Shown piece by piece: positions 41,569 to 50,138 of a DNA stretch of 64,000 nucleotides (position 1 is its first letter; the number at the start of each line of letters is the position of its first letter). Below the pieces are notes generated by a model, which was given only the letters and a program-made list of their open reading frames with translations, ran no database searches and was not told where the DNA came from. This DNA comes from Prosthecobacter sp. Its GTDB lineage: Bacteria > Verrucomicrobiota > Verrucomicrobiia > Verrucomicrobiales > Verrucomicrobiaceae. The translations under genes and the position numbers were made by a program. Location of the stretch: assembly GCA_021733925.1 (NCBI GenBank), contig JAIPJY010000029.1:1-64000 (forward strand). Direction: 5' to 3'.

Positions 41569-42320
41569 GGGATGCGAAAATGGCGTTGCACACGGTCGAG
41601 CATGTCATCGCTGGCATCCTCGGCGACGAAGGCGGAGCGGATCGAGCGTGGCTTGCGCAGCAGCACGCGGCGGGCGGTGGAGTGCAGGTGCGTCGTGATT
41701 TGTGCATGCACGCAGCGGGCGTTGTAGGCGCTCACCAGCGGATGCTGCGGATCATCGCGTTCGAGCGAGCCATCACGAAGCTGCTGCGTGAGTGCCTGCG
41801 CATCATGTCGCACCAATTCACCGTTGGATGCGAGAACGGAGTGGCCGAAACGCGGCAGTCGAAAGCTTCCACGCTCATGTTCGATCACAGGAATGCCAAT
41901 CACGCCTAACGCGGCGACGAGCGCTGCATCATTCGTTTCGATGAGTTCATCCGCTTCACGCAGGCTGGGCAGTTCATCGCCTTCGATGTAGATGGTGGCG
42001 TGATTGCCAACTGTGGCAGCGAGTCGAAGGTGCCGCCCGTTGCGCAACGAGCTTTCGAGCATCACCGCATTGTGGCTGGCGCGCAGGCCACACAGGAATG
42101 GATGAAGCGGGTCTGCCCGCTCCAGTTCGCCGCTCTGCCACTGCTGGATGAGCTGGTCGGTGTGCAGCGCATTCCATAGCGATTGCAGGCCAAGGTAGAA
42201 CGTGGTGATTTCGTCGCCGCTGCGCTCATCGAACACAATGTCCGTGCGCACCGGCATACCGAGCGCACCGAGACAGGCGGCAAGGTTCACATTGTGAGTG
42301 GGCCACCAGCCTTCGATCAT
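41565..42320 (-). CDS. Phage protein with an internal duplication, unknown
   Basis: The 251-residue protein consists of two related halves: ACLGALGMPV ... ELERADPLHPFLCGLRASHNAV and VAALGVIGIPVIEHERG ... GSLERDDPQHPLVSAYNARC, each followed by a chain of short strands and an Arg-rich loop. I do not recognise the family. It overlaps the chaperone by 4 bp and the tail-tube-like gene by 4 bp, both ATGA, so it is in the tail morphogenesis operon. Confidence 0.65.
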   Translation of the reverse strand: MIEGWWPTHNVNLAACLGALGMPVRTDIVFDERSGDEITTFYLGLQSLWNALHTDQLIQQWQSGELERADPLHPFLCGLRASHNAVMLESSLRNGRHLRLAATVGNHATIYIEGDELPSLREADELIETNDAALVAALGVIGIPVIEHERGSFRLPRFGHSVLASNGELVRHDAQALTQQLRDGSLERDDPQHPLVSAYNARCVHAQITTHLHSTARRVLLRKPRSIRSAFVAEDASDDMLDRVQRHFRIP

Positions 42321-42718
42321 GGCGTGACCGGGGCGATGCCAGGGAACATCTCGGCGCTGAAGCTCACCTGGGGTTCGTCGGTGTCGCTGAGTTCGCGCGT
42401 TGGGTCCTTGTAGATGATCTTGCCGTCGGTGGGCGAGAAGCCATGAATCGCACCTTGGAAGTTGGCCAGTGCAGTGATGGCCGTGCCGGGATGCTGATCC
42501 GCAAACCCCGTCGCAGAATCACCCACGATGATGCCGGAGAACTCGAAGCTGATGCGTGGGTTTTCGGCCCGCACATAAGCGACCATGCGCTGGCTGTTCT
42601 TGCGCTCCACATACTCGCGCGTGGGCTTGATGGAGAGCTTGTGGACCAGCACGCCGGTCTCGTCGCTGAGATCGTAGGCAGGGCGGGCTCCGTGTTCGAT
42701 GATGGCTTGCACTGGCAT
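42317..42718 (-). CDS. Probable phage tail tube protein
   Basis: The 133-residue protein is beta-rich without Cys, and lies between the tail terminator-like protein and the tail chaperones, where siphoviruses place the major tail (tube) protein. No motif is diagnostic, so this is positional inference. Confidence 0.55.
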   Translation of the reverse strand: MPVQAIIEHGARPAYDLSDETGVLVHKLSIKPTREYVERKNSQRMVAYVRAENPRISFEFSGIIVGDSATGFADQHPGTAITALANFQGAIHGFSPTDGKIIYKDPTRELSDTDEPQVSFSAEMFPGIAPVTP

Positions 42719-42726
42719 GGCTTTGC

Positions 42727-43194
42727 TCAGGCGGCGGATGTCAATTCGGCGGACTGGGCGCTGATGGTGAAGCGCGTGGTGTGGGTGCGGGTGCGATCCT
42801 CGCGATTCAGATCAGTTTCGCTGCGGGTGATGCGCAGGCGGCGGATGTCCCAGCCAATGCGTTGATCCTCGGGCAATGCACCCAGCCAAGCAAAGAACGC
42901 CCCGGCATTGCTCAAGGCCGTGCGCAGTGCGGCCACCCAAAGCGCCTCCTGCAGCACGGGAGTTTCATCGGCATGGGTAAACAGAATGATCTGGCCCTCT
43001 GCCTGCGCGAGTTTGGAGTGCGGAAACTCCAGCGTGTCGATGTGGCAGACGACGCAGGGCCTGGTGCGTGTTGCGATTTCAAGGCCGATGCCAATGGTCA
43101 GTGCGGGTGGCAGGTGTGCCTCCGCATGGACGTGCGTGAGGTAAGCGGCGAGAAGGGTGGCGAGGCGATGTTCGAGTGAGGGCGGTGCTTCCAT
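42727..43194 (-). CDS. Probable tail terminator/minor tail protein (U-like)
   Basis: The 155-residue protein begins with a helix (LEHRLATLLAAYLTHVHAEA) followed by strands, as lambda U-type tail terminators do, and lies just after the gp10/Z-like protein in the head-to-tail order. Family assignment rests on position and general pattern. Confidence 0.55.
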   Translation of the reverse strand: MEAPPSLEHRLATLLAAYLTHVHAEAHLPPALTIGIGLEIATRTRPCVVCHIDTLEFPHSKLAQAEGQIILFTHADETPVLQEALWVAALRTALSNAGAFFAWLGALPEDQRIGWDIRRLRITRSETDLNREDRTRTHTTRFTISAQSAELTSAA

Positions 43195-43197
43195 GCC

Positions 43198-43998
43198 CTA
43201 CTTGCGTTGTCGAAACGCACGCTCGGCCATGGCCTTGAGTTTTTCAGCAATGGCGTTCTGCAAGCGCAGGCGTGCACGACGTTCCGCATGACGCAGTTGG
43301 CCGTCGTTGCAGGCTTGGGGTGCGTAGCTGACCTGGTTGGTGAGTTCCACGGTGGAGCCCTTCTCAGCGCGCTTCACTGCAGCATTGCCATGCGAGTTCT
43401 TGTGCGCGCCGGTGTTGGCCCAGCGCGGAATCCCTCGCACGGTGCCGCCCAAGGCCTTGGCTGCGGCGATCCAGCCCGCCTTCACCGCGCCGATCTGCTT
43501 CTGCACCTTGGCGATGTAACGGTTGAGCGCATCGCCCTTGGAAATAATGGCGACCGTTTTGGCATTGTCAGGCACGCGACCGTATTGAGCGGTGCGCGCG
43601 GATTGATGCAGTTCGGGACGAATCGCACCGATGGCAATGCCGGCCTTGGCGCTGAGTTTGCGCAGCAGGCGTCGCGCACGCGCCTCATCACCCGATTGCT
43701 GTGCCTGCCAGTATTGCTGCGCGAGGGCGGGATCCGCGGCTTCGAGTTGCTGGAAGGCGCTGCCCAATTGATCTGCTCGTTTGAAGATGCGGAGGATGTC
43801 CGACTTGATGCGTGCGGCGAGTTTCTTGTAGGTCTTGTCGCTGAGGCCGAAGGGCAGTGTGACTCGCGCGCTTTCCACGGCGAGTGTGCGCACTTCCTGG
43901 ATGAGCAGCTTGTCCATCGGGCGCTGCACTTCCTTGGGGAAGAGGGCGATCTTCTTTTTGAGCGGATCAAGGCCCGTGACTTTGCCGGTGACGCGCAT
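43198..43998 (-). CDS. HK97 gp10-/lambda Z-like head-tail protein
   Basis: The 266-residue basic protein begins with helices and a charge-rich middle, with a C-terminal NTGAHKNSHGNAAVKRA block typical of minor tail/connector proteins. Position between the head-tail joining protein and the U-like protein matches lambda Z or HK97 gp10. Overlap is none: a 2-bp gap with the upstream gene shows tight linkage. Confidence 0.6.
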   Translation of the reverse strand: MRVTGKVTGLDPLKKKIALFPKEVQRPMDKLLIQEVRTLAVESARVTLPFGLSDKTYKKLAARIKSDILRIFKRADQLGSAFQQLEAADPALAQQYWQAQQSGDEARARRLLRKLSAKAGIAIGAIRPELHQSARTAQYGRVPDNAKTVAIISKGDALNRYIAKVQKQIGAVKAGWIAAAKALGGTVRGIPRWANTGAHKNSHGNAAVKRAEKGSTVELTNQVSYAPQACNDGQLRHAERRARLRLQNAIAEKLKAMAERAFRQRK

Positions 43999-43999
43999 G

Positions 44000-44308
44000 T
44001 CAGGGATTGGCGGGACCCAGTTCGAGGGTGATGATGGCGTGTGGTGAGCGGTTCATCACAGCCTTGATGCGGTAGTCCTTCTGATCCCAGTGGACGATCT
44101 GGCCACTGCGCGGAAGTTCGGTAAGAGCGGATCGCAGCACCTTGGCAGTGAAGCGCACGTCATCGACTTCACCGCCGAGCACGAGCTCGCCAGAAAGCAT
44201 GGGCTCAGAAATCAGCGCCAGCAGTGTGCGCCCAAGGAACTGCACCGGCTTGCCGAACTCCTGGAGGATTTCAGAAAAGTCGGCGGCGATTTCATCATGA
44301 ATGGTCAT
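44000..44308 (-). CDS. Probable head-tail joining protein (FII-like)
   Basis: The 102-residue protein is a small beta-rich protein starting MTIHDEIAADFSEIL. Its size and place between capsid genes and gp10-like tail genes match the lambda FII/ATP-independent joining proteins. It is followed at 44,416 by the rightward cargo gene, which interrupts the block upstream of it. Confidence 0.6.
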   Translation of the reverse strand: MTIHDEIAADFSEILQEFGKPVQFLGRTLLALISEPMLSGELVLGGEVDDVRFTAKVLRSALTELPRSGQIVHWDQKDYRIKAVMNRSPHAIITLELGPANP

Positions 44309-44415
44309 GCAAAGAGACGCCCGTCAAAACCTCTTGCCAAGGCGGTTGGGTGCTTCCTAATGGTGGAGTGACTCAATCATGGGAATCTCGTGAGACAATC
44401 GCTACGTCTTCGGCC

Positions 44416-45453
44416 ATGCCAACAATCTCAGAAGCCTGGCGCATGAGTTTTGCCGAGCTTGCGCCGCAGATTCGAAACGAGATTAAAGCACTAGGTTCGT
44501 GTGAACGAATTGAGGTGCTGCGCTATCTGTTGCGGCGAAAAGTGAAACGTAAACCCAGGCCTTTAAGGTGTGAATCTGCGCCCTTGTGTCCAGCTTCATT
44601 GCCCTTATGCCCACCTTTGCCCAAACTCGCTTTCAAGAAGAGAAATGCAGTGCTGAAGAATAAGGTTCAGCGATTGCTGGCGTCAGTTCGGGACTTGCCG
44701 AGTACGGAGGCGCTTGCCTTTGAAGGCTCATTTCTAGGCAAGAAGACCATGGCGGTCGGGAGAATGCAGATGCGAAAGGTGACTGAGTATGCGCAATCCA
44801 ATCTTCCGAAAGAGGATGCCGATCTCTTCAATGCATGGCTGGGTGATCGTTTTGAGGAGGAGTTGTGCCAACTCGAATTGATGAATCGGTACCACCAAGA
44901 CTCTGCTGAGCATGAGAAGGCTTTGGCAATTGCAAAGGTTGAGCACGGGAAGAGGCTTGAACGTTGGAAGGCTGAACTTGGAGTCAGTTATCGTATCCTC
45001 GCAAACATTGAGCGCGACGTGGATCAGTATCTGGCCGATCCTACACCAACATTTAATGTTCCTTGGCTAATGCTGCCGGCTGACAGATCAGGATTCGCTT
45101 TTCTTGATCAGTGGCTTGAATTCCAGGACCGCCTTAAAGGCGGGGATAAAGAGCGTCGAGAGCGAATTGATTTTGCGAGGAGCTTGATTCCGTCGCATAT
45201 CGTCAAAGGACACGACCATTTTGGAGGATACCTCGCGTTCGTTTTCGAATGGACGGATTCCGTATTGCTTGAGCGGGCGGAAAACGGAAATGCTGCATAC
45301 ATCATCCATCTGGATTGGATGAGTGTTTCGAGGCTTTCAAGGAGGCAGGTTCGGGAATTACCGAGGCAGTTTCGAGATCGAGTGGTTCACAACAATCCTC
45401 ACCAGTGGAAATGGAGTATTAAGTGTGCTCTTCAAAAAGGTAGAAAACAGTAA
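44416..45453 (+). CDS. Cargo ('moron') gene of unknown function
   Basis: The 345-residue protein is on the opposite strand to the leftward structural genes around it and is visibly more AT-rich than they are, marking it as a recent insertion in the phage. The first half is basic and Leu/Pro-rich (including PLRCESAPLCPASLPLCPP, with three Cys), the centre is a long helix (about residues 155-200), and the C-terminus (AAYIIHLDWMSVSRLSRRQVREL) has a compact domain. I recognise no family. It ends at a two-way terminator at 45462-45493. A lysogeny trait such as defence or virulence is plausible but unsupported. Confidence 0.75.
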   Translation: MPTISEAWRMSFAELAPQIRNEIKALGSCERIEVLRYLLRRKVKRKPRPLRCESAPLCPASLPLCPPLPKLAFKKRNAVLKNKVQRLLASVRDLPSTEALAFEGSFLGKKTMAVGRMQMRKVTEYAQSNLPKEDADLFNAWLGDRFEEELCQLELMNRYHQDSAEHEKALAIAKVEHGKRLERWKAELGVSYRILANIERDVDQYLADPTPTFNVPWLMLPADRSGFAFLDQWLEFQDRLKGGDKERRERIDFARSLIPSHIVKGHDHFGGYLAFVFEWTDSVLLERAENGNAAYIIHLDWMSVSRLSRRQVRELPRQFRDRVVHNNPHQWKWSIKCALQKGRKQ

Positions 45454-45461
45454 TAATCAAA

Positions 45462-45493
45462 CAGCCCTCCCCGCACGAGGCGAAGGAGGGCTG
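45462..45493. terminator. Bidirectional terminator between cargo gene and capsid-cement gene
   Basis: Perfect 9-bp arms CAGCCCTCC (45462-45470) and GGAGGGCTG (45485-45493) lie between the convergent ends of the rightward cargo gene and the leftward cement-like gene. There is no strong T-run, so efficiency is uncertain. Confidence 0.6.
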
Positions 45494-45524
45494 CACCCGA
45501 ACCCGAGGCCTGCGCCCCAGGAAA

Positions 45525-45917
45525 TCAGAACACCAGAGCGAGGGTGAGTTTGTGCGCGGTGAGATCGCCCGCCGCCGCTTCGGTTGCTACGGTGGCGCGC
45601 AGGTGACGACGAGCGCTGGAAGGAAGTCGCACACGACGTGTGGCTGCATTGGAACCGTTGCCACCGCTGCCTGTGACCGTGAACTCGACAAGTTCGGCGA
45701 TGGCGGCGAATGACACACCATCCTCCGAATCCTCCAGCGCGGCTGTGACCGACTTGCCATCGGCAAGATCGGCCAGTGCTGGCAGCGCCAACTCCACCTC
45801 GAAGCTGTGTTCGTTGGGTGGTGGTTGGCTGAGATCGAGGGGAACAGTGGAGACCGTAGCACCTGCGGCGGCAAGCGCGACGGACTGGGTGAGTTGGGCG
45901 TCTTTGAGGGAGTGCAT
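45525..45917 (-). CDS. Phage capsid cement/decoration-like protein (Bbp16-like)
   Basis: The 130-residue Ala/Thr/Val-rich protein directly follows the major capsid gene. Its pattern (strand, SVTAALEDSEDGVSF, then RRVRLPSSARRHLRAT) recalls the Bbp16-like cement proteins that pair with capsid proteins of the Bbp17 type. Assignment is by position and pattern. Confidence 0.6.
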   Translation of the reverse strand: MHSLKDAQLTQSVALAAAGATVSTVPLDLSQPPPNEHSFEVELALPALADLADGKSVTAALEDSEDGVSFAAIAELVEFTVTGSGGNGSNAATRRVRLPSSARRHLRATVATEAAAGDLTAHKLTLALVF

Positions 45918-45946
45918 GATGATGGATCAGGGGGATGAAGTTTGGA

Positions 45947-46852
45947 TCACGCCTCGTCGTTGGCGATGGAGGCGGTGCGGATGATCGGGATGCCTTCCCA
46001 TTCGGTGGGTAGCGGTGCGGGAGTGCCGTTGGTCGTGGTGGCCGTGCGACTGTTGCGCAACTGCTCACGGGAGCGGCCGTTCATGAAGATGTGCGTCGGC
46101 TCCAGGCCGAATTCCGTGAACTTCTCGTAGGCCGAGTAGAGGATGGTGTCGTTGAGCATCTTTTTGCCCGCACCGGTTTCCTCGACGTTCTTGACGCGCA
46201 CAGCACAGTTCTTGTTCGCCAGACGCATGCCGATGCGGCCCGTCATCCAGTTGGTGTAGGCCTTGTAGGGATTGCCGTCCGTATCATAGACGGTTTCCAA
46301 ATCCCACACGTCTTGCAGGCGAATGGTCTGGTTGTTGCCGAAGAGGAACTCCACACACTCGCGGCCCAGGCGCAGGAACCACACGGAAGATTTGGAGGCA
46401 GCGCCACCCGCGTCGACCACATGGGCCGCATCCGCCTTGGCCTGCGCGAGCAAGCCGGGGAAGCCCTTGCTGTCGTTGCCCGTGCCATAATAGAACTGCG
46501 AGCCGATGTATTGCATGGAGGCTTCAATCACACCCGAGGCATGATTTTCGAGCAAGCGACCACGGTCGCGTGCGCCATCAACAACCTGCGCATCCACAGC
46601 GATCTGGTGATCGAGGATGTGGGTTTGGAAGGTGCGCGTTTCATAGCTGGACTTGCTGCGTGCGACGCCCTCGTTGGCATTGCGGAAGCGCACGGTGGGC
46701 AGGCCGGTGCGCACCGTAAGTTCCATCGTGGTGCCGAGAATGGTGTCGGCAGGAACCACGGCGAGTTCAGGAGCCAGTTTGACGGCTTCCTCAATGAGCG
46801 GGTAGCCGATGCCAGCGTCGAGCTTGGCGATGTCGAGAAGAGTGGGGACCAT
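45947..46852 (-). CDS. Phage major capsid protein (Bbp17-like)
   Basis: The 301-residue protein carries capsid landmarks: an N-terminal arm, TRTFQTHILDHQIAVDAQVVDGA, the QFYYGTGNDSKGFPGL loop, IGMRLANKNCAVRVKN and the FTEFGLEPTHIFMNGRSREQL helix. These match the ~300-residue capsid proteins of the Bbp17/HK97-fold type. Position after the S49 protease fits a capsid that is cut during maturation, though no clear cleavage arm is present. Confidence 0.85.
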   Translation of the reverse strand: MVPTLLDIAKLDAGIGYPLIEEAVKLAPELAVVPADTILGTTMELTVRTGLPTVRFRNANEGVARSKSSYETRTFQTHILDHQIAVDAQVVDGARDRGRLLENHASGVIEASMQYIGSQFYYGTGNDSKGFPGLLAQAKADAAHVVDAGGAASKSSVWFLRLGRECVEFLFGNNQTIRLQDVWDLETVYDTDGNPYKAYTNWMTGRIGMRLANKNCAVRVKNVEETGAGKKMLNDTILYSAYEKFTEFGLEPTHIFMNGRSREQLRNSRTATTTNGTPAPLPTEWEGIPIIRTASIANDEA

Positions 46853-46888
46853 AAGGATGAAGGAGAGTTGGAGGTTTTGAAAAAGGGA

Positions 46889-48160
46889 TCAGGCTTTGGT
46901 GAACTGGCGGTTCCACTGCTCGGCGGCGGTGGCGGGTTTGGTGTCACCAGCGGGAGTGATCTTGGCCGGCACCTGCGTGCCCATTTCAGCGGCAATTTGC
47001 GCGGCCTTGATGGCGGCACGTTTTTCGAGATCCTGCTCGCGGGATTGAAGGTCGCGCACCTGGACATCGAGTTCGCCACTGCGCTTGGTAAAGCGTTCCA
47101 CATCGGCCTGAGCAGCGACGAGTTGGCCCTTGAGCGTGTCACGCTCCGTGCAGGCCTGCTGTAGGAGAGCTTGATGCTCCTGCTCCTTGGAGAGGAGTGT
47201 GGCTTTGAAGGTTTCGACCTGAGTGGAAGCTTCGGCCATCAAGCCCTCACGGGCCTTGGCATCGGCTTCCAACGTTTGAATGCGCGCGAGCGCTTCGCTG
47301 AGTTGTTCTTCGGCAGTTTTCATCGGAGTGGATGTCCGGGATGGCGTGTCAACTCGGGCTGCGTTCATCGAGCGCAGGCGTGAGAGCACCTCGTCACGGC
47401 TCTTGACCATGCCGGCCAGATTGAGACGCTGGGCGTTGCGAGCGCTGAAGCTCTGGCCTTCCATCGCGCTGTCCGGAATCTTGCGTCCCCGTGCCAGGAC
47501 AGCGGTCTTGAACTCGGCAGCGATTTCCTCGATGTCGGATTGAATGAGCGCACGCTGTTCTTCGCTGAGTGGCACGCCCGGCGTGGCCATGCCCTTGAAC
47601 TTGCCAGCGGCAAACACTTCCACCTTCAGGCCTTCGCTGCGGAACTTCTCGGTGCTGTCGATGAAGGGCAGCATCACGCCAATGGAACCGACACGAGCAC
47701 TCGGCGTGGCATAGATGGCGTCACATTGCGAGGCGATCCAGTAGGCCGCACTGCACATCTGTCCCGCGCTGAACGCATAGGTGGTCTTGAGCTTTGCGGC
47801 ATCGGCGACGGCTTGAGCCAGTTCGGGCGTGCCATTCACCGTTCCACCGGGTGAGTTGATGTCGATAAGGATGGACTGCACATCGTCGCGGGCAACAGCC
47901 TCAGCAATCGCAGCAGTCACCAGGTCCATGTCGGTCGCGCCGAACAGCAGCGAGGAGATCAGGTCAGGCTGGCGCATGAGCGGGCCATGCAGATCAATGA
48001 TGCCGATGCCATCGCTCACCGAGAGCAAGGCGTTGCGTGATGCGTCCGGCAGTTGAATGCGGGCGTCGAAGAAGGCGACAGCCTGGGCCACCATGCCTTG
48101 CATGGCATCGGTGGTGATGAGCCAGGGTTGGCGGGAGAGAAGGGAATCGAGCGCGGTCAC
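46889..48160 (-). CDS. S49 capsid protease fused to scaffold
   Basis: The 423-residue protein has an N-terminal S49 (SppA-type) peptidase: INSPGG at about 102, catalytic Ser137 in QMCSAAYWIAS, and a Lys in AGKFKGMATPG at about 190. From about residue 275 the rest is a long charged coiled coil typical of scaffolds. An internal ATG at 47323 (MKTAEEQ, 144 residues) would yield scaffold alone, as lambda C/Nu3 does. It overlaps portal by 4 bp. The protease cuts scaffold and itself during head maturation. Confidence 0.88.
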   Translation of the reverse strand: MTALDSLLSRQPWLITTDAMQGMVAQAVAFFDARIQLPDASRNALLSVSDGIGIIDLHGPLMRQPDLISSLLFGATDMDLVTAAIAEAVARDDVQSILIDINSPGGTVNGTPELAQAVADAAKLKTTYAFSAGQMCSAAYWIASQCDAIYATPSARVGSIGVMLPFIDSTEKFRSEGLKVEVFAAGKFKGMATPGVPLSEEQRALIQSDIEEIAAEFKTAVLARGRKIPDSAMEGQSFSARNAQRLNLAGMVKSRDEVLSRLRSMNAARVDTPSRTSTPMKTAEEQLSEALARIQTLEADAKAREGLMAEASTQVETFKATLLSKEQEHQALLQQACTERDTLKGQLVAAQADVERFTKRSGELDVQVRDLQSREQDLEKRAAIKAAQIAAEMGTQVPAKITPAGDTKPATAAEQWNRQFTKA

Positions 48161-49596
48161 GCTCCGGTTGGAGTGTCAACGACGGGCGGTGCAATCAAAG
48201 TGCCGCCACTCGGCTTCCACAGCATCTCCAGAGGCACGCCGTACTTGGTGGCCGTTTCGAGAATCATCTTCGCGTCGCGGGCACGACGCTCCAACTCTTC
48301 ACCGAAGTCTGCGCCGAGCTCTTCGTAGTGATCGCTGATGGTCTTGAGGCCCATCTCCACATCGGAGCGATTCTGCTGTGCTTCACGACCTGCATCGACA
48401 CTCAGTTTGCGCGGTGTCACACAACTGATTTTCCACCATCCCTGGACGGCAGGCAGTTCGCCTCGATCAATGGCATCACCGATCACGTAGAACCACACGG
48501 GCTTGATGAAGCGCTGGATGAGGATCATCTGGCGATACGAAAACCGCCGGTCCGCTTTGGCCACCACCAAGCGCACGCCCGCACCGCCCACCTTCGATGA
48601 ATCCGCTGCAAACTCATAAGGCAGCACCCCGAGCGCGGCATCCCGGCGCAAATGCTCCAGGAACCCGGTGAATGTGGGCGATGGTCGCTTGGGCTCAAAC
48701 GAGTCGAGCGATTCATTGGTCTTGAGTGCCACAAGCTTGCCGCCAGTGATCTGCTGCAGCGAGGCCGGATTGGTGCCTTCGCCCGACTCGGCCTCTTGGC
48801 CCTCGATGGCGAAGTCGGAATCGTCACCAAGGTCGCCGGACTCGGTTTTGAGCACACGCGTCACATCGCAGTTGTCCTTCACCGCGTGCTTTTCCAGCGC
48901 AAGCAACTCCATCTCATCGAGGATGTGATTGATGGAATGCTGGATGGTCGGGGCGTTGCGCACAGAGGTTGCCTGCTCCGGCTCAAACACATGCAGCACG
49001 CTTCTGGCTGGCAGTTCACGCGCGGACTGGTCCTCCAGCACACGGTAGGACACTGGTGCGCCCCAGGCATCCAGCGTGATGCCGTGGAACGATTGCATGG
49101 AAGTGTTGCCCTCGCCGATGCGGTGCGATTCGATCAATTGCAGCGCGGCGATGCCGAGACGGTTGCGGGTGAGATGGATGAAGTATTCACCGTCCACGTC
49201 CATGCCACGGCAGAGCAACGACTGCACTTCCTCGAAGCTGAACCGCCCGGTGATTTCACAGCGCGTGGACCAGGCGCGAAAGTAAGACTCTGCCTGGCGG
49301 TTCCAAGGCACTTCGTCTGACTGCGCCTGCGGGCGAATGCCATCCCCCGTGGAATAGATGGCCATGTTGTTGACCATCTCGCGCACGAAGCCGGAGTTCT
49401 TGACGAGGTAACGCGAGCGGCGCACCAACTCACGGTGAATGTGGGGTGTGAGATCATGCTTGGCATCGCGTGGAACTGCGCCTGGCACCGCACCACGTCG
49501 GGGTGAAGCGTTGGCGGATTCATAAACCGAAGACCAGGCCTTCGGCAGCAAAGCAGGTGGCAGCCAGCGGGCCGCCCATTGTTGGAGGCCGTTCAT
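48157..49596 (-). CDS. Phage portal protein (lambda B family)
   Basis: The 479-residue protein matches lambda-family portals: HRELVRRSRYLVKNSGFVREMV, the crown-stem region FSFEEVQSLLCRGMDVDGE, and DLGDDSDFAIEGQEAE. It forms the dodecameric DNA gate of the head. It overlaps the gpW-like gene and the protease gene by 4 bp (ATGA) each, so translation is tightly coupled. Confidence 0.92.
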   Translation of the reverse strand: MNGLQQWAARWLPPALLPKAWSSVYESANASPRRGAVPGAVPRDAKHDLTPHIHRELVRRSRYLVKNSGFVREMVNNMAIYSTGDGIRPQAQSDEVPWNRQAESYFRAWSTRCEITGRFSFEEVQSLLCRGMDVDGEYFIHLTRNRLGIAALQLIESHRIGEGNTSMQSFHGITLDAWGAPVSYRVLEDQSARELPARSVLHVFEPEQATSVRNAPTIQHSINHILDEMELLALEKHAVKDNCDVTRVLKTESGDLGDDSDFAIEGQEAESGEGTNPASLQQITGGKLVALKTNESLDSFEPKRPSPTFTGFLEHLRRDAALGVLPYEFAADSSKVGGAGVRLVVAKADRRFSYRQMILIQRFIKPVWFYVIGDAIDRGELPAVQGWWKISCVTPRKLSVDAGREAQQNRSDVEMGLKTISDHYEELGADFGEELERRARDAKMILETATKYGVPLEMLWKPSGGTLIAPPVVDTPTGA

Positions 49597-49850
49597 TTGG
49601 CGAGATGGTTGATAAAGGAAGCCGCGATGCGGCGACGGCGGCCGAAGGTGGCGGGATCAAGAGCGCGCAGCGCATGAGCGCATTCCTCCAGCGTTTCTTT
49701 GACGGTCATGGGAAACTGCTTGGTGGCGTTCGATCCGCTGTCGGCCCAACTCATGAGAGTCTTGCCCTCCATGAGCATCTCTTTGGCTTTCGCCTGGATG
49801 CGGAGAACTTCTGCGACGGTGAACCCGACAGTGAACAAACCTTGCGCCAT
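49593..49850 (-). CDS. gpW-like head-tail connector
   Basis: The 85-residue protein lies between the terminase/lysis genes and portal, the place of lambda W. It is helical with VAEVLRIQAKAKEMLMEGK, DSGSNATKQFPM and a Leu/Arg-rich end. Lambda W stabilises packaged heads before tails join. The family match is moderate; position is the main support. Confidence 0.6.
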   Translation of the reverse strand: MAQGLFTVGFTVAEVLRIQAKAKEMLMEGKTLMSWADSGSNATKQFPMTVKETLEECAHALRALDPATFGRRRRIAASFINHLAK

Positions 49851-49865
49851 GAGCGGAGTGCCCTG

Positions 49866-50138
49866 TCAACGGCTCGCGTCCTTCACGTCGTGTTTGATCT
49901 CATCGACGGCGAGACGGATGTAGTTCACATCGGTTTTGACCACGTCGGTGGCGCGTTCCAGCAGATTGATCTTCACCTCATGGGATTCGATGCGCTGGCG
50001 GTCCTCGTTGCGCAACAGTTCCAGGTGACGAAGCGTGCTGGTGTGCACGCCCCACGCTGTGGCACCAGCAATGACGAGCGAGAGGATCTGCACGATATGC
50101 CCGAGGCTGATAGTTGAATCAAAACGTGGCTGGGTCAT
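49866..50138 (-). CDS. Small TM/coiled-coil lysis protein (i-spanin- or XhlA-like)
   Basis: The 90-residue protein has one hydrophobic segment (residues 11-31, SLGHIVQILSLVIAGATAWGV) and a charged coiled-coil C-terminus, the topology of i-spanins and XhlA. Its ATG overlaps the endolysin stop by 4 bp. No o-spanin lipoprotein was found nested or nearby. Confidence 0.6.
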   Translation of the reverse strand: MTQPRFDSTISLGHIVQILSLVIAGATAWGVHTSTLRHLELLRNEDRQRIESHEVKINLLERATDVVKTDVNYIRLAVDEIKHDVKDASR

